NCBI GenBank assembly: GCA_020851455.1
Contig: JADZCT010000037.1
Location: forward strand, 80,087 to 144,086
Direction of reading: 5' to 3'
Source: Gemmatimonadaceae bacterium
GTDB taxonomy: Bacteria > Gemmatimonadota > Gemmatimonadetes > Gemmatimonadales > Gemmatimonadaceae
Length of the DNA stretch: 64,000 bases
The notes beneath the pieces are model-generated. The model was not told the origin of the DNA. It did not search any database and saw only the letters and a program-made list of their open reading frames with translations. Below, in pieces: positions 16,255 to 26,176 of the stretch (position 1 is the stretch's first letter; every line of letters starts with the position of its first letter). Made by a program: the position numbers and the translations under genes.

Positions 16255-18191
16255 TTGAGCGCGGCGTGGGCTCTGCGCGCCGCCGATTCCACGGCTTCGT
16301 CAACGATCCCGTGCTCGAGCCACGCGTGCTCTCCCGCCAGCACGCGCTGGGCCAGCCGGTACATCGCGATGTCGTGCGCGCCAGAGAGTGCGTCGAAGAG
16401 CGCCTCGATGCGGCCCCGCGCCTGTCGGCAGAAGGCGTCGGCCAGTTCCACCGCGCCGCTTGCCGCGGCGGCGTCCGCCGTCGAGCCGGGCCCGCCGCTC
16501 GCCGCCATGCTCGCCGCCTTCGCGCACGCGGCCGTCATTGCGTACAGCTCCGCGCCAATGTCAACGGCACGGAAGAGGACCATCTGCCGTTTCTCCAGCC
16601 CAGGCCCGAACCGCAGCATCGCGTGGAACAGCGCGCGGCCCAGCCGCTTGGCTGCACGCGCCACGTAGCGCGCGTGGTGGGCGAGCGGGCCGAAGCCCGG
16701 TGGCTTGCGCAGCACCGGCACCCACAGACTGGGGTACCACATCGCGTAGAACGGGGCTGCGCGGAAGAGCGCCGATAGCCGCTGCTTCAACGTCGAGTCG
16801 GGCGCGACGATCGGGAACGCCATCGAGAAATGGTGGTCAACCGCCTCCCGGGCGATGAACAGCCGCATGATCTCGCTCGACCCCTCGAAGATCAGGTTGA
16901 TGCGCGCATCGCGCATCATGCGCTCGATCGGGATCGGCGGCTCCCCGCGCGCGCGAAGCGAGTCGGCGGTCTCGTAGCCGCGGCCCCCCCGGATCTGGAG
17001 CGCGTCGTCAACGATCCGCCATCCGTTCTCCGTGTTCCACATCTTCGCGATGGCCGCTTCGAGGCGGATGTCCGCGCCGCGCTCGTGCAGGCCTGTCGTG
17101 AGCGACGACACCGCGTCGAGCGCGAAAGTGTCGGCGGCCATCCGCGCGATCTTCTGCGCGACGGCGTCGTGCTTTCCCACGGGCTGGCCCCACTGCACGC
17201 GCTCCACCGCCCAGTCGCGAACCCAGCGCAGAATCGCCTTCGACGCGCCCGCAACGCCAGCCGGGATCGTCAACCGCCCGGTGTTGAGCGTGGTCAGCGC
17301 AAGCTTGAGTCCCTTCCCTTCGCCCCACAGTACGTTCTCGGCCGGCACGCGCACATCGGTGAAGCGTATCCAGCCGTTCTCGAGCGCCTTGAGGCCCATG
17401 AAGCGGCAGTGGTGCAGCACTTCGATCCCCGGCGAGTCGGCCTCGACGATGAACGCCGTAATCTGCCTGCGCGGCTTGCCGCCCACGATCCGGTCCGGCG
17501 TGCGCGCCATCACCACCATCAGCTCGCAGCGCGTGCCGTTGGTGCACCAGAGCTTCTCGCCGTTGATGATCCACGACTTGCCGTCGTCGGCGAGCGTCGC
17601 CGTGGTGCGCATGTTGGCCGGGTCGCTCCCCACGTCCGGCTCGGTGAGGGCGAACGCGGTGATCGCTCCTTTCGCGATGCGCGGGAAGTAGCGCCGCTTC
17701 TGTTCTTCGGTGCCGGCGAGCGCCAGGGGCTGCGGCACGCCGATGCTCTGCGACGCCGAGAGCAACGCCACGAGGTTCCCGCACCTGGCGGCAGCCAGCG
17801 ACATCGCCTCGGTGTACGCGTGCATCGAGAGACCGAGGCCGCCGTACTCGCGCGGAACCTTCATGCCCAGCGCGCCAATCTCCCGCAGGCGCTGGATGTT
17901 GGCGTCGCTTATGCGACCAACGCGGTCAACCTCGTCGGCGTCGTACTGCGCGAGGAACGCGCGAAATGCGTCCAGGAACGGCTTTGCGCGCGCTGCTTCG
18001 GCGGGATCCTCGTCCGGGAACGGTGCGACAATCGAGGCGTCGAATCGTCCCATGAAGAGCCCCGCCACGAAGCTCGGCCGCGTCCACTCCGTCTCGCGCG
18101 CCGCTTCCGCCACGGCCCGTGCCTCGTCCACCGATGCCGCGCCATTGGGCCCGGCGCTCCCGCCCGCGCGATCGTTTCCGGCTTCAGCCAT
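16227..18191 (-). CDS. Acyl-CoA dehydrogenase with C-terminal extension
   Basis: A 654-residue flavoprotein, longer than the usual 380-residue enzyme. The classical core is at about 60-470: FALTEPDVGSDPANM (FAD/substrate motif), the WCTNG region, and QIRGGRGYE with IFEGSSEIMRLFIA, which carry the FAD and catalytic-loop residues. The remaining about 170 residues resemble the helical C-terminal domain of long bacterial or VLCAD-like dehydrogenases. It catalyses alpha,beta-dehydrogenation in fatty-acid beta-oxidation with electron transfer to ETF. SURF1 is the next gene upstream, 21 bp away. Confidence 0.9.
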   Translation of the reverse strand: MAEAGNDRAGGSAGPNGAASVDEARAVAEAARETEWTRPSFVAGLFMGRFDASIVAPFPDEDPAEAARAKPFLDAFRAFLAQYDADEVDRVGRISDANIQRLREIGALGMKVPREYGGLGLSMHAYTEAMSLAAARCGNLVALLSASQSIGVPQPLALAGTEEQKRRYFPRIAKGAITAFALTEPDVGSDPANMRTTATLADDGKSWIINGEKLWCTNGTRCELMVVMARTPDRIVGGKPRRQITAFIVEADSPGIEVLHHCRFMGLKALENGWIRFTDVRVPAENVLWGEGKGLKLALTTLNTGRLTIPAGVAGASKAILRWVRDWAVERVQWGQPVGKHDAVAQKIARMAADTFALDAVSSLTTGLHERGADIRLEAAIAKMWNTENGWRIVDDALQIRGGRGYETADSLRARGEPPIPIERMMRDARINLIFEGSSEIMRLFIAREAVDHHFSMAFPIVAPDSTLKQRLSALFRAAPFYAMWYPSLWVPVLRKPPGFGPLAHHARYVARAAKRLGRALFHAMLRFGPGLEKRQMVLFRAVDIGAELYAMTAACAKAASMAASGGPGSTADAAAASGAVELADAFCRQARGRIEALFDALSGAHDIAMYRLAQRVLAGEHAWLEHGIVDEAVESAARRAHAALNQATRSRLN

Positions 18192-18212
18192 GCTGCGCCT
18201 CCTCCCGAATGA

Positions 18213-18941
18213 CTAGCGCCTCGCGTCGTGAATCGCGAGAGTCACGCCGCCAACCACCGCGATGACCGCAAACCCGAACCACTGCACGGCGTAGCTGAAG
18301 TGCGGGCCTTCGTCGAGGACTGGCTCGCTGAGGCGCACCGGCACGGAGTCTGCGCGCAGCGCGCTATCGGAGGTCTGCACGAGCAGGTACGGGGCGACCG
18401 GCGCACCGGCGAGGCGCGACGCCGTCGTGCTGTCGAGACGCCGCAGGATGCGAAGCGCCGTGTCGCCGCAGGTCACCGGGATCGCCGCGGCCGCCGCGCC
18501 GCAGAACGCAGTCCACGTTTCCACGTACCCCCTTACAGTCGCGGTGTCGCTCTCGCGCCATCTCGCCAGATCAACCGTCCTGGCATCGGGCGAGTACACC
18601 CATCCCCGATCCACCACCAGCAGGCCTTCGAGCCCCTCGACCCGCATCGGCGTGAGCAGGTTCACGCCCGGCGATTCCTGGCGCATTCGTGCGGCCCAGG
18701 CGAACTCGCGCGGGTACTCCAGCGTCCCGTGCGCCTGTACGGTCCGGTAGTGGCCCGCGCCGGTATCGGCGGGAAGCTGCGCGATTGGGACAACGGGCTC
18801 GCGCATGCGGGAGAGGAGGAGCGCGTTGAATGCGCGACGCTCGTTCAGCCGCCGGATCTGCCACACGCCGAGCCGCGCGCACGCGAAAGCTGCGATCGCG
18901 GCAATCGCCAGCAATACGATGGTGCGTGGACGGAGTGACAT
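18213..18941 (-). CDS. SURF1-family cytochrome oxidase assembly protein
   Basis: A 242-residue protein with two terminal membrane helices, the SURF1 layout. The N-terminal helix is followed by RLGVWQIRRLNERRAFN, the conserved G-WQ--R motif; the C-terminal helix carries HFSYAVQWFGFAVIAVVGG. The internal VVDRGWVYS motif is also standard. It assists haem a insertion into subunit I of aa3/cbb-type haem-copper oxidases. No oxidase genes are in the window. It is divergent from the giant surface protein gene, with a palindromic regulatory site between. Confidence 0.9.
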   Translation of the reverse strand: MSLRPRTIVLLAIAAIAAFACARLGVWQIRRLNERRAFNALLLSRMREPVVPIAQLPADTGAGHYRTVQAHGTLEYPREFAWAARMRQESPGVNLLTPMRVEGLEGLLVVDRGWVYSPDARTVDLARWRESDTATVRGYVETWTAFCGAAAAAIPVTCGDTALRILRRLDSTTASRLAGAPVAPYLLVQTSDSALRADSVPVRLSEPVLDEGPHFSYAVQWFGFAVIAVVGGVTLAIHDARR

Positions 18942-19032
18942 TCGCGAGTGCGGCTGGCACCGGGTGCAGGAAATGCCCGAAAGCTACCCGCCGGGCGGCG
19001 GGCAGAGTCCAACTCCCCGGAAACCGCTCTCT

Positions 19033-19056
19033 CTTACGTGACGCGCGTCACGTAAG
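19033..19056. promoter_or_regulatory. Perfect 24-bp palindrome, CRP/FNR-family-like operator
   Basis: The sequence CTTACGTGACGC followed by its exact reverse complement GCGTCACGTAAG forms a perfect palindrome. Its core GTGA-N6-TCAC is the half-site spacing of the CRP/FNR superfamily (TGTGA-N6-TCACA). It lies 149 bp upstream of the surface-protein start and 92 bp upstream of SURF1 on the other strand, so it could serve either or both. Confidence 0.55.
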
Positions 19057-19204
19057 ATAGGGACACCGCGTCCCTTGTAAGCGGACGCCCACAGGCCGTA
19101 CGTTAGGTGCTCCGGGCGCGGGCTCTGGCGGAGGGAAGCCGGAGCCCCCGGCCCGTTGTTGGCAGGGCATGATACATCGCACCCCCATCAGGCACGGAAG
19201 CCAT

Positions 19205-22200
19205 ATGCACCCGACCCGTAGCGGAGCAGCCCACCTTCGGAGCGCAGTGATCGCGGCAGCGGCGATAGCCCTTTCGACGCTGAGCTGCGGGCGTGAGCCC
19301 ACGGCGCCTGCAGGCGGCGCGGGGATGGTGGTTCGCTCGCAGGGGATCGCGTTCTCGACCGAGTTTCCGGCCGCGTTCCCCGCATTCCAGGCCGCCGGCG
19401 GCGCGAGCGGCGTCGTTGACGTGGCCAAGGTCAGGATCCTGCTGCACAACCCTGACGGCACCGTTGCGCTCGACACCCTCGTGACATTCCCCGCGGGCTC
19501 GAGCGAGTTCCAGCTCACGCTCACGGTACCGCTGCCTGCGGGCTCGCCCGCCTCGGGCGTGCCGATGTCGCTGGACCTGGACTACCAGAACGCCGCGGGC
19601 GAGGTGGTCTTCCACGGCGGCCCGGTGACGGTGACGGCGGTGCCGAGCACGGCTGGGGGTGGCGCGCCGCCGCCGTCGGCTGTGACGATCCCGATCAAGT
19701 ACACGGGCCCCGGCTCCAATGCGGCCTCGGTGAGGATCAGCCCAAGCTCGCTGACGGTGAACACTGGCGGCGCTTTCAGCTTCGCGGCGCAGGCGCTGGA
19801 CGCGAGCGGCGCGGTGCTTGCCGGCACACCGGTGCTTTTCTCGGTGAGCGACCCGTCGAAGGCAACGATCGGCGGGGCGTCGGGGAGCGGAACGGCCGGG
19901 AGCGCGCGGGCCTCGGTGACGGTGACGGCCACGCTGCTCACGGGGCAGGTTGCCACGGCGGCGCTCACGATCGTATCGCCACCGGCTGGCGTGGCGCTCG
20001 TCTCCGGCGGCGGGCAGACGGACAAGGCGGGCTCGACCCTGGCGAACCCCGTGGTGGTGCGCGTGACGGCGGCCGACGGCGGCCCCGCGGGTGGCGTGAC
20101 GGTGACCTTTGCCGCGGGCCAGGGTGGAACCGCGACGCCAGCCACGGTGACCACGGGCGATGACGGCCTGGCGCAGACGTCGTGGAAGCTGGGCCCGGGC
20201 GCGGGCGCCCAGACGCTGACGGCGAGCGTGGCGGCGGTCGCGGGGCCGGCCGGCCAGGTGGCGGCCAGCGCCACGGCGCTGCCGCTCGACCCCGCGCGGC
20301 TCGACGTGGTCACAGCCCCTCCGGCGTCGGTGGCCGCGGGCGATGCGTTCGGCCTCGTGGTGCGGGCAGTGGACGAGACAGGGGCGCTGGCGCCCGCGTT
20401 CACGGGCACGGTGACCGTTTCGGCGAGCGGTGGAACGGGCGCGCTTCAGGGCACGACATCGGTGCAGGCAGTCGCGGGCGTCGCGACGTTCGCGGGCCTC
20501 AAACTCACGGCACCCGGCACGTACGCCATCACGGCGAGCGCGTCGTCGCTCCAGTCGGTGGCGGTGGGCACGGTGGCGGTGACGCCGGGCAGCGCCGCGC
20601 ACATGGCGTTCACTGCCTACCCGACAGGCTCGGTGGCCGGCCAGGAGCTCGGCGCGGTCGCGGTGACCGTGCGTGACGCCCAGGGCAACGTGGCAACGTC
20701 GTTCACGGGCGACGTTACGATCAGCATCGCGGCGTCAGTGGCCGATGCCGCCCTGGGCGACTCCTCTTCGGCCCACGCCGCGAACGGAATCGCCGCGACG
20801 CCAGACCAGCAGGCAGCGGTAACGCTGCTCGGCTCGACCAAGGTCAAGGCCGTCGCGGGCGTGGCCACGTTCAACGGCCTGCAGATCAATACAGCAGGGC
20901 GCCACGCGCTCGCGGCGTCGGCCGACGGGCTGCCTTCCATCACGGGGCCCGCCTTCCCGGTGGCGGCGGGCCCCGCCACCACGCTCGCCCTCGCCTCGGG
21001 CGGTGGCCAGAGCGGACCCGCGGGGAGCCCGCTGCCCAGCCCCATCGCGGTGCATACGACGGACAGCTACGGCAACGGCGTCGCCGGAATCACGGTAACG
21101 TTCGCGCCCGTGGGTGGCGGCTCGGTGGCGCCCGCCGCGGTGACGAGCGATGGCAGCGGCGTCGCAAGAACCACGTGGACGCCCGCGGCCGCCCAAGCCA
21201 ACACGGCCAAGCTCAACGTCACGGCGCCGGGCCTCTCGCCAAGCCCGCTCGTCGTCGCCGCCAACCTCACCGGAGGAGGAGGCAGCGGCGGCGTGCTCCG
21301 CACTTGGAACGGCACGGCGAGCGACGACTGGAACACCGCGGCCAACTGGACTCCGTCCGGGGTGCCGGGGGCCAGCGACTCGGTCAAGATCCCGGGCGGC
21401 GCCCCCAACGCGCCCAGTCTCACGACCGCGGCCACCATCGCCAACCTCGACATCGCCAGCGGCACCCTGCTGCAGGGCGCGGCCGGCCTCAACCTCACCA
21501 TCAGCGGATCGCTGCTGCTGCCACCCGGAACGGGAATCACCGGTGGAGGCACCATCACGCTTACCGGCACGGGCACCATTGGGCGCAACCCCGCCTACAG
21601 CTACGCCGACTACTCGGGAGAGGTGTACGCGAACGTCTTCGTAGCAGGGAGCGCCAACTATTCCGTGAGCGGACCGATGGAGGTGGACGGCAACCTGTCG
21701 CTCGGAGGGTCCGGCACGCTCACGCTCAACGGCCAGTCTCTCCAGGTTGACGGCGATTTTAAGACAGCCGCAGGCGGTCGCCTCAAGATGACCGATGCCA
21801 ACGACTACCTGCTCGTCTATGGAAGTGCCACGTTCGCCGGCGGAAGCACCTCCGGGCTCCTCACGGATGGTGAGTTGGAGGTTGGCGGGGACTTCACCGA
21901 AGCGGGCAGCGTGCCGGATGCGTTCGCGCCATCGGTAAACTTCGTGACCACGCTGAGCGGATATTGCGACTGCAACGCGGTCAGGTTCGCGCGAGAACCG
22001 GGTATTGCATTGCGCGCGCCACGCGAAGTCGCCGCTCCTCGTGACGCCGTTTCAGTGAGCACCGGTGCCGCCCGTGGCCGGAGCCGCACCACGGGTGCGT
22101 TCGGGCGAATGCTGTCGCGGCGGTTGCCGCCAGAAGCGCAGCAGCGCCATGTCAAGGCGGAGCAGGCGCTCGCCCAGCGTGATGCCGCACGCAAGCGCGC

Positions 22201-24229
22201 ACAAGAACGCGGCGCGGCAGCCAGGATGCAGGCCGCGGCGGCACGTGCCGCGAAAGATCAGGGCATGCGCGCGCGCAGGACGGCTCGCGACCAGGCACGC
22301 GCGGAACGAAGGGCCGCCGCCTACGCCGCCCGCGGCCTCCCCGTGCCCTCGATGACCGCACTGATGGCGCCGCGCCGAAAGGCCGGGAGGGCGACACGGG
22401 CACCCATACTGGCGATGGCCAGCCAGATGACCGGCATCACGGTGTCGTTCCAGCATCCAGCTACGTCGTTCTTCAACGAACTGAATGCGTACGTTGATGG
22501 CACCATCGTGCTGGCGAGCAACGTGGGCGTCGCCGCGTCTCTCTACGCCTCCGGCGAGGCGAGCACTACGACTATCGCCTCCTCCGGCGGCTATGTGCTC
22601 ACAGCGCACGGCGCCGATCTTTACGGCAGCCCCACGTTCGACAACGTGCCGTTCGTGCTCATGGATGGAGCGGACGTGTACGGGATGTCCTACGTCAGGT
22701 TCGTGAACATGGATCCGACCAAGGATCAGTTCACGCTCATCCGGAGTGGCGATGAACTCGATGGCGCGCCATACGACCTCAGCGGCTGGACTTTCGAGAC
22801 CGTTCCCTCGACCGGCCACTTCGTAAAGGTGGTAGACACCAACGCACCCGCCACGCCGTTCACCGTCATCGTGGACGGCGCCAACGTGGAGTACGGCGGC
22901 GGGTACTACCCGAACATCTACGTGGACGGCATGCTCATGGCCACCGCGGCCGGCGAGGCCTGGCCAGGCGACCGCACGTGGACCGGCGCGGTGAGCGGCG
23001 ACTGGACCGACTCCGGTAACTGGGGCGGTGGCGGCACGCCCTTGATGCTCGACAATGTCACCGTCGCAACAGCCGCGTTGCACGACCCCGACTTCTCCGA
23101 CAGCGCGGCACCGCTGGTGATCTACCTCAGCAATCTGACCGTCGCGGCGGGGCGGCAGATCGTACTGGCGAGTACGGGCCTGTACATTTTCGGCAACGTC
23201 ATAGCGTCAACCGATGACGTTCCCGCAATCTCCGGGGGAGACTGCGACTGCGGCGGGTTTGTCGCGCTGGTCGGCGGAACGCCTACCGTAGCACGTTCGA
23301 TTACCGGACGGTTTACCGGCTTCGTCATACCAGGAGGCAACTACAACGTTTCGGGAAAGGTCATTGCGGATGTGTTCATAGACATCGTCAGCGACGGCAA
23401 CCTCACCGTAAACAGCGGGAAGCTTTACCTGGGCGACTCTGACGGCGATGGCGCGCTGCTATCCACGACGGACGGCGGTACGCTGACGATGACCAACAGT
23501 TACGATGAAGTCTTCGTCGCGGGCGGCTTGCATTTCGATGGCGGCAGCACGGCCAACCTGCTGACGGCAGGCACCATCACGCTGATTCCCTCAACGAACG
23601 ACGGCTACGGCAGCGCGTGGCTGGACGCATTTGCGGGCTCGTTCACGCCGAGCGGGACGCACGCATTGGTCGTTGCCGGGCCCAGCAGCGACGGAGCCAC
23701 CCTATCGCTCGACCCGGCCAGCTTCCTGAACGACCTCCATATCGCGGCAGGCTCAGGCATCAGCACATACGGCGACCTCACCGTGAAAGGCACCATGGCG
23801 CGCGACGGAGGCGCGGCAGCCGTGTTCATTGACGGGTACAGCGCGGACGGGCCAGCCCAATACGCCACAATCACGGCATCGGGGCTGTCGTTCTCATCGG
23901 CGGCAACCACGAACGTTTCTGGCGCGCTCATCGTCTTGACCGGAACGGGCAGCGCAGTGTTCGACAACGTTGCATTCACGGGGAGCGTCACGGGCTGGGG
24001 AGGCACTTACGGCGACCTGGCCTTGTTCAACGTGAACCGTGCCGTCGGCACCTTCACCTTCACGGGGCTCGACTTCAGCGGCATGCCGACAGCATCCGCG
24101 ACCGACCACTATGTGACCAACCTGGGCGCCGCTAACATCGCAATAATGAGCGCCAACCCGTCGTCAGCGACCTCGGGCGTCGAGTGGGTGGCGAAGAGCA
24201 CTGGATCGGTCGCATGGTTCACGCCATAA
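19205..24229 (+). CDS. Giant surface lipoprotein with Ig-like repeats and two beta-solenoid-like modules
   Basis: A 1674-residue exported protein. ATG 19205 is used because GGAAG lies 4 bases upstream; an in-frame ATG at 19169 is possible. The signal peptide AAAAIALSTLSC ends in Cys, suggesting lipidation. Residues about 175-690 contain Big_1-like Ig repeats (two clear copies begin ALVSGGGQTDKAG and LALASGGGQSGPAG). A Gly linker leads to two modules that both open with W-G-S-DW-NW patterns (about 700 and 1258) and consist of Ser/Thr/Gly/Asn-rich beta strands. Module 1 is interrupted by a basic Ala/Arg-rich insert (about 919-1074). I see no sorting or autotransporter domain. Role: adhesion or surface layer, inferred. 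Confidence 0.8.
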   Translation: MHPTRSGAAHLRSAVIAAAAIALSTLSCGREPTAPAGGAGMVVRSQGIAFSTEFPAAFPAFQAAGGASGVVDVAKVRILLHNPDGTVALDTLVTFPAGSSEFQLTLTVPLPAGSPASGVPMSLDLDYQNAAGEVVFHGGPVTVTAVPSTAGGGAPPPSAVTIPIKYTGPGSNAASVRISPSSLTVNTGGAFSFAAQALDASGAVLAGTPVLFSVSDPSKATIGGASGSGTAGSARASVTVTATLLTGQVATAALTIVSPPAGVALVSGGGQTDKAGSTLANPVVVRVTAADGGPAGGVTVTFAAGQGGTATPATVTTGDDGLAQTSWKLGPGAGAQTLTASVAAVAGPAGQVAASATALPLDPARLDVVTAPPASVAAGDAFGLVVRAVDETGALAPAFTGTVTVSASGGTGALQGTTSVQAVAGVATFAGLKLTAPGTYAITASASSLQSVAVGTVAVTPGSAAHMAFTAYPTGSVAGQELGAVAVTVRDAQGNVATSFTGDVTISIAASVADAALGDSSSAHAANGIAATPDQQAAVTLLGSTKVKAVAGVATFNGLQINTAGRHALAASADGLPSITGPAFPVAAGPATTLALASGGGQSGPAGSPLPSPIAVHTTDSYGNGVAGITVTFAPVGGGSVAPAAVTSDGSGVARTTWTPAAAQANTAKLNVTAPGLSPSPLVVAANLTGGGGSGGVLRTWNGTASDDWNTAANWTPSGVPGASDSVKIPGGAPNAPSLTTAATIANLDIASGTLLQGAAGLNLTISGSLLLPPGTGITGGGTITLTGTGTIGRNPAYSYADYSGEVYANVFVAGSANYSVSGPMEVDGNLSLGGSGTLTLNGQSLQVDGDFKTAAGGRLKMTDANDYLLVYGSATFAGGSTSGLLTDGELEVGGDFTEAGSVPDAFAPSVNFVTTLSGYCDCNAVRFAREPGIALRAPREVAAPRDAVSVSTGAARGRSRTTGAFGRMLSRRLPPEAQQRHVKAEQALAQRDAARKRAQERGAAARMQAAAARAAKDQGMRARRTARDQARAERRAAAYAARGLPVPSMTALMAPRRKAGRATRAPILAMASQMTGITVSFQHPATSFFNELNAYVDGTIVLASNVGVAASLYASGEASTTTIASSGGYVLTAHGADLYGSPTFDNVPFVLMDGADVYGMSYVRFVNMDPTKDQFTLIRSGDELDGAPYDLSGWTFETVPSTGHFVKVVDTNAPATPFTVIVDGANVEYGGGYYPNIYVDGMLMATAAGEAWPGDRTWTGAVSGDWTDSGNWGGGGTPLMLDNVTVATAALHDPDFSDSAAPLVIYLSNLTVAAGRQIVLASTGLYIFGNVIASTDDVPAISGGDCDCGGFVALVGGTPTVARSITGRFTGFVIPGGNYNVSGKVIADVFIDIVSDGNLTVNSGKLYLGDSDGDGALLSTTDGGTLTMTNSYDEVFVAGGLHFDGGSTANLLTAGTITLIPSTNDGYGSAWLDAFAGSFTPSGTHALVVAGPSSDGATLSLDPASFLNDLHIAAGSGISTYGDLTVKGTMARDGGAAAVFIDGYSADGPAQYATITASGLSFSSAATTNVSGALIVLTGTGSAVFDNVAFTGSVTGWGGTYGDLALFNVNRAVGTFTFTGLDFSGMPTASATDHYVTNLGAANIAIMSANPSSATSGVEWVAKSTGSVAWFTP
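21958..22426 (+). other. Basic Ala/Arg/Gln-rich insert within the surface protein
   Basis: About 156 codons in frame, rich in Arg, Ala, Gln and Lys, with heptad-like helical stretches such as AEQALAQRDAARKRAQER. The flanks FAPSVNFVTTL and GITVSFQHPATSFFNEL match a contiguous stretch of module 2 (FTPSGTHALVV and GATLSLDPASFLNDL), so this looks like an insertion into one module. Both modules carry a CDC triplet, here in GYCDCNAV just inside the insert. Confidence 0.55.
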
Positions 24230-24274
24230 GGTCCCCGCGGGCGCGTCCAGCCGCGCGAGCGCAGCGTCGGTGAA

Positions 24275-24310
24275 GCAGGAGGGGCGCCCCGATCGGGGCG
24301 CCCCTCCTGC
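24275..24310. terminator. Strong bidirectional terminator hairpin
   Basis: A perfect 16-bp stem (GCAGGAGGGGCGCCCC and its complement) with a self-complementary GATC centre lies between the convergent surface-protein and DUF72 genes. The U-tract is poor (GTTCTCGTC). Confidence 0.75.
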
Positions 24311-24336
24311 GTTCTCGTCAAGATCCAGCTCGGGAG

Positions 24337-25227
24337 TCACAGCAACCTGAGCTGCTCACCCATCTCGTCCGGCCGCACGACGCGCTGCCCCAGCTCTTCC
24401 GCGAGCATGCGCAGCGTAGCGGGACTGTGCCCCGCGAAGTGGTTGTTCACGTACCCGTACACCGCCCTCACCCGGCCCGCCAGACCGCGCAGTGTGCGCG
24501 CCCAGCCGATCACGTCCTTCGTGCGATCAACCTGCACGCGCGAGTAGTCCACGATCGTTCGGTCTGGCCCCATCCACCGCACGTACGCAAAGTCCGCCGT
24601 GGGTTCCTCTGCGAGCTTCTGGAGGACGTTGCGCGGAACCCACCTGCCGTCCGAGAGCGCGAGCGCCACGCGGTACTCGCGCAGCAGCGACAGCACGCCC
24701 TCGTTGATCCACCGGCGCTGGCGAAACTCCACCGCGAAGTCCTGCTCCGGCGGGAGGAGCGGCAGGAACGAAGCAAGGGCGGGCAACTCCGCCGGCCCGA
24801 AATCAGGACCTAGCTGGATCAGGATCGGTCCCAGCTTGGAGCCGAGTTCCCGCGCAGAATCGAGGAAGGCGAGCAACGGATCGCCCGCGTCACGCAGCCG
24901 GCGCTCATGCGTGATCTGCTGCGGGAGCTTGAGCGCGAAGGTGAAATCATCCGGAGTTCGCGCGCGCCACCCCTGCACCACTGCCGCCGGAGGAATCGCG
25001 TAGAAGGTCGAGTCAACCTCGACGGTATTGAACGCTCGTGCATAGGTGGAGAGGAACCGCGGCGGCCTGGTTCCAGCCGGATAGAACGGCCCCACCCACC
25101 CATCGTAGTTCCACCCCTGCGAGCCGAGCCGGATCACGCCCGGTCTCACGGGTGCGGCATGCTGCTGCGCGGCCGGCTCCTGCCGGCTGCGCGCATCCTC
25201 CTGACGGCCTTGACGGGCGTCTATCAT
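24337..25227 (-). CDS. DUF72 (YecE-like) protein
   Basis: A 296-residue TIM-barrel-like protein. The opening GSQGWNYDGWVGPFYP, the NTVEVDSTFYAIPP strand, the FALKLPQQITHE motif and the terminal AVYGYVNNHFAGHSPATL are diagnostic of DUF72. Molecular function of the family is not established. The first about 30 residues (Gln/Arg/Ala-rich) are a non-conserved extension; an internal start before VIRLGSQGW is possible. It is divergent from the SPFH gene with starts only 41 bp apart. Confidence 0.87.
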   Translation of the reverse strand: MIDARQGRQEDARSRQEPAAQQHAAPVRPGVIRLGSQGWNYDGWVGPFYPAGTRPPRFLSTYARAFNTVEVDSTFYAIPPAAVVQGWRARTPDDFTFALKLPQQITHERRLRDAGDPLLAFLDSARELGSKLGPILIQLGPDFGPAELPALASFLPLLPPEQDFAVEFRQRRWINEGVLSLLREYRVALALSDGRWVPRNVLQKLAEEPTADFAYVRWMGPDRTIVDYSRVQVDRTKDVIGWARTLRGLAGRVRAVYGYVNNHFAGHSPATLRMLAEELGQRVVRPDEMGEQLRLL

Positions 25228-25238
25228 GATGATATCAC
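25210..25238 (+). promoter_or_regulatory. Sigma-70-like promoter for the SPFH operon
   Basis: TTGACG (25210-25215), a 17-bp spacer and TATCAC (25233-25238) give a reasonable -35/-10 pair, with transcription starting near 25245. This supports translation of the SPFH gene from 25268 and not from the upstream ATG at 25226. Confidence 0.45.
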
Positions 25239-25267
25239 TTCGATACCCTCAACACGGTAACAGAATA

Positions 25268-26137
25268 ATGTTCCGCGAAACCGAGTTCCGCCCGGCACGG
25301 GGCTTTCCGGCCCTGTTCTCCCTTGTCCTGCTCATCGCCCTCTCGATTGCGACGCTGATAGTGGCGGTCGCAACGCAGTCGGTGCCACTGGTGGTCGTGG
25401 CGCTGCTCGGGTTCATCGTCGCGGCGATCTCACTCGGAGGGTGCTTCATCGTGAACCCCGGCGACGCCAAGGTGCTGCTCCTCTTTGGCGACTACCGCGG
25501 CACGGTGAAGAAGCCTGGCTTCTGGTTCGCCAATCCGTTCCTCGCGAAGAAGCGCATTTCGCTCCGCGCCCGCAACTTCGAGACGGCGAAGCTCAAGGTG
25601 AACGACGCGCGCGCAAACCCGATAGAGATCGCGGCAATCGTGGTGTGGAAGGTGGTGGAGACCGCCGAAGCGCTCTTCGAGGTGGACGACTACCAGAAGT
25701 ACGTCGCGGTGCAGAGCGAGAGCGCGGTGCGCACTGTTGCGCAGGGATACCCGTATGACTCGCACGCCGAGGGCGAGCACTCACTCTCGACCCACACGGA
25801 CGAAATCTCGGGGTCGCTCAAGGCGGCGCTCCAGGATCGCCTGGCGCGCGCGGGCGTCGAGATCATCGAGGCCCGTATTTCGCACCTCGCCTACGCGCCT
25901 GAGATCGCGCAGGCAATGCTGCGCCGGCAGCAGGCGACCGCAATCATCGCGGCGCGTTACAAGATTGTGGAAGGCGCCGTCGGAATGGTGGAGAATGCGC
26001 TCGAGATGCTGAGCGCGAAGGGCGTTGTGCACCTTGACGAAGAGCGCAGGGCGCAGATGGTGAGCAACCTCCTCGTCGTGCTCTGCTCCGAGCGCGACGC
26101 GAGCCCGGTGGTGAACGCGGGTTCCATCTACCAGTAA
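25268..26137 (+). CDS. SPFH/Band 7 domain membrane protein
   Basis: A 289-residue protein with a double hydrophobic N-terminal segment (about 12-60) followed by a Band 7 domain beginning [20 protein letters not shown] and ending in the helical [19 protein letters not shown] motif. This layout matches prohibitin/stomatin-type scaffolds that organise membrane microdomains or protease complexes. The ATG at 25268 is chosen because the promoter -10 lies after the earlier ATG. It starts a three-gene operon with a ribbon-helix-helix protein and an alpha/beta hydrolase. Confidence 0.88.
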   Translation: MFRETEFRPARGFPALFSLVLLIALSIATLIVAVATQSVPLVVVALLGFIVAAISLGGCFIVNPGDAKVLLLFGDYRGTVKKPGFWFANPFLAKKRISLRARNFETAKLKVNDARANPIEIAAIVVWKVVETAEALFEVDDYQKYVAVQSESAVRTVAQGYPYDSHAEGEHSLSTHTDEISGSLKAALQDRLARAGVEIIEARISHLAYAPEIAQAMLRRQQATAIIAARYKIVEGAVGMVENALEMLSAKGVVHLDEERRAQMVSNLLVVLCSERDASPVVNAGSIYQ

Positions 26138-26176
26138 CGGGCCTCACGGCAGCCGACCTGAGGACCCGCACACACG

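Noticed and set aside
19103..20602. 499-codon minus-strand frame opposite the surface protein
   Set aside because: His/Arg/Gly-rich antisense shadow, no domain motif.
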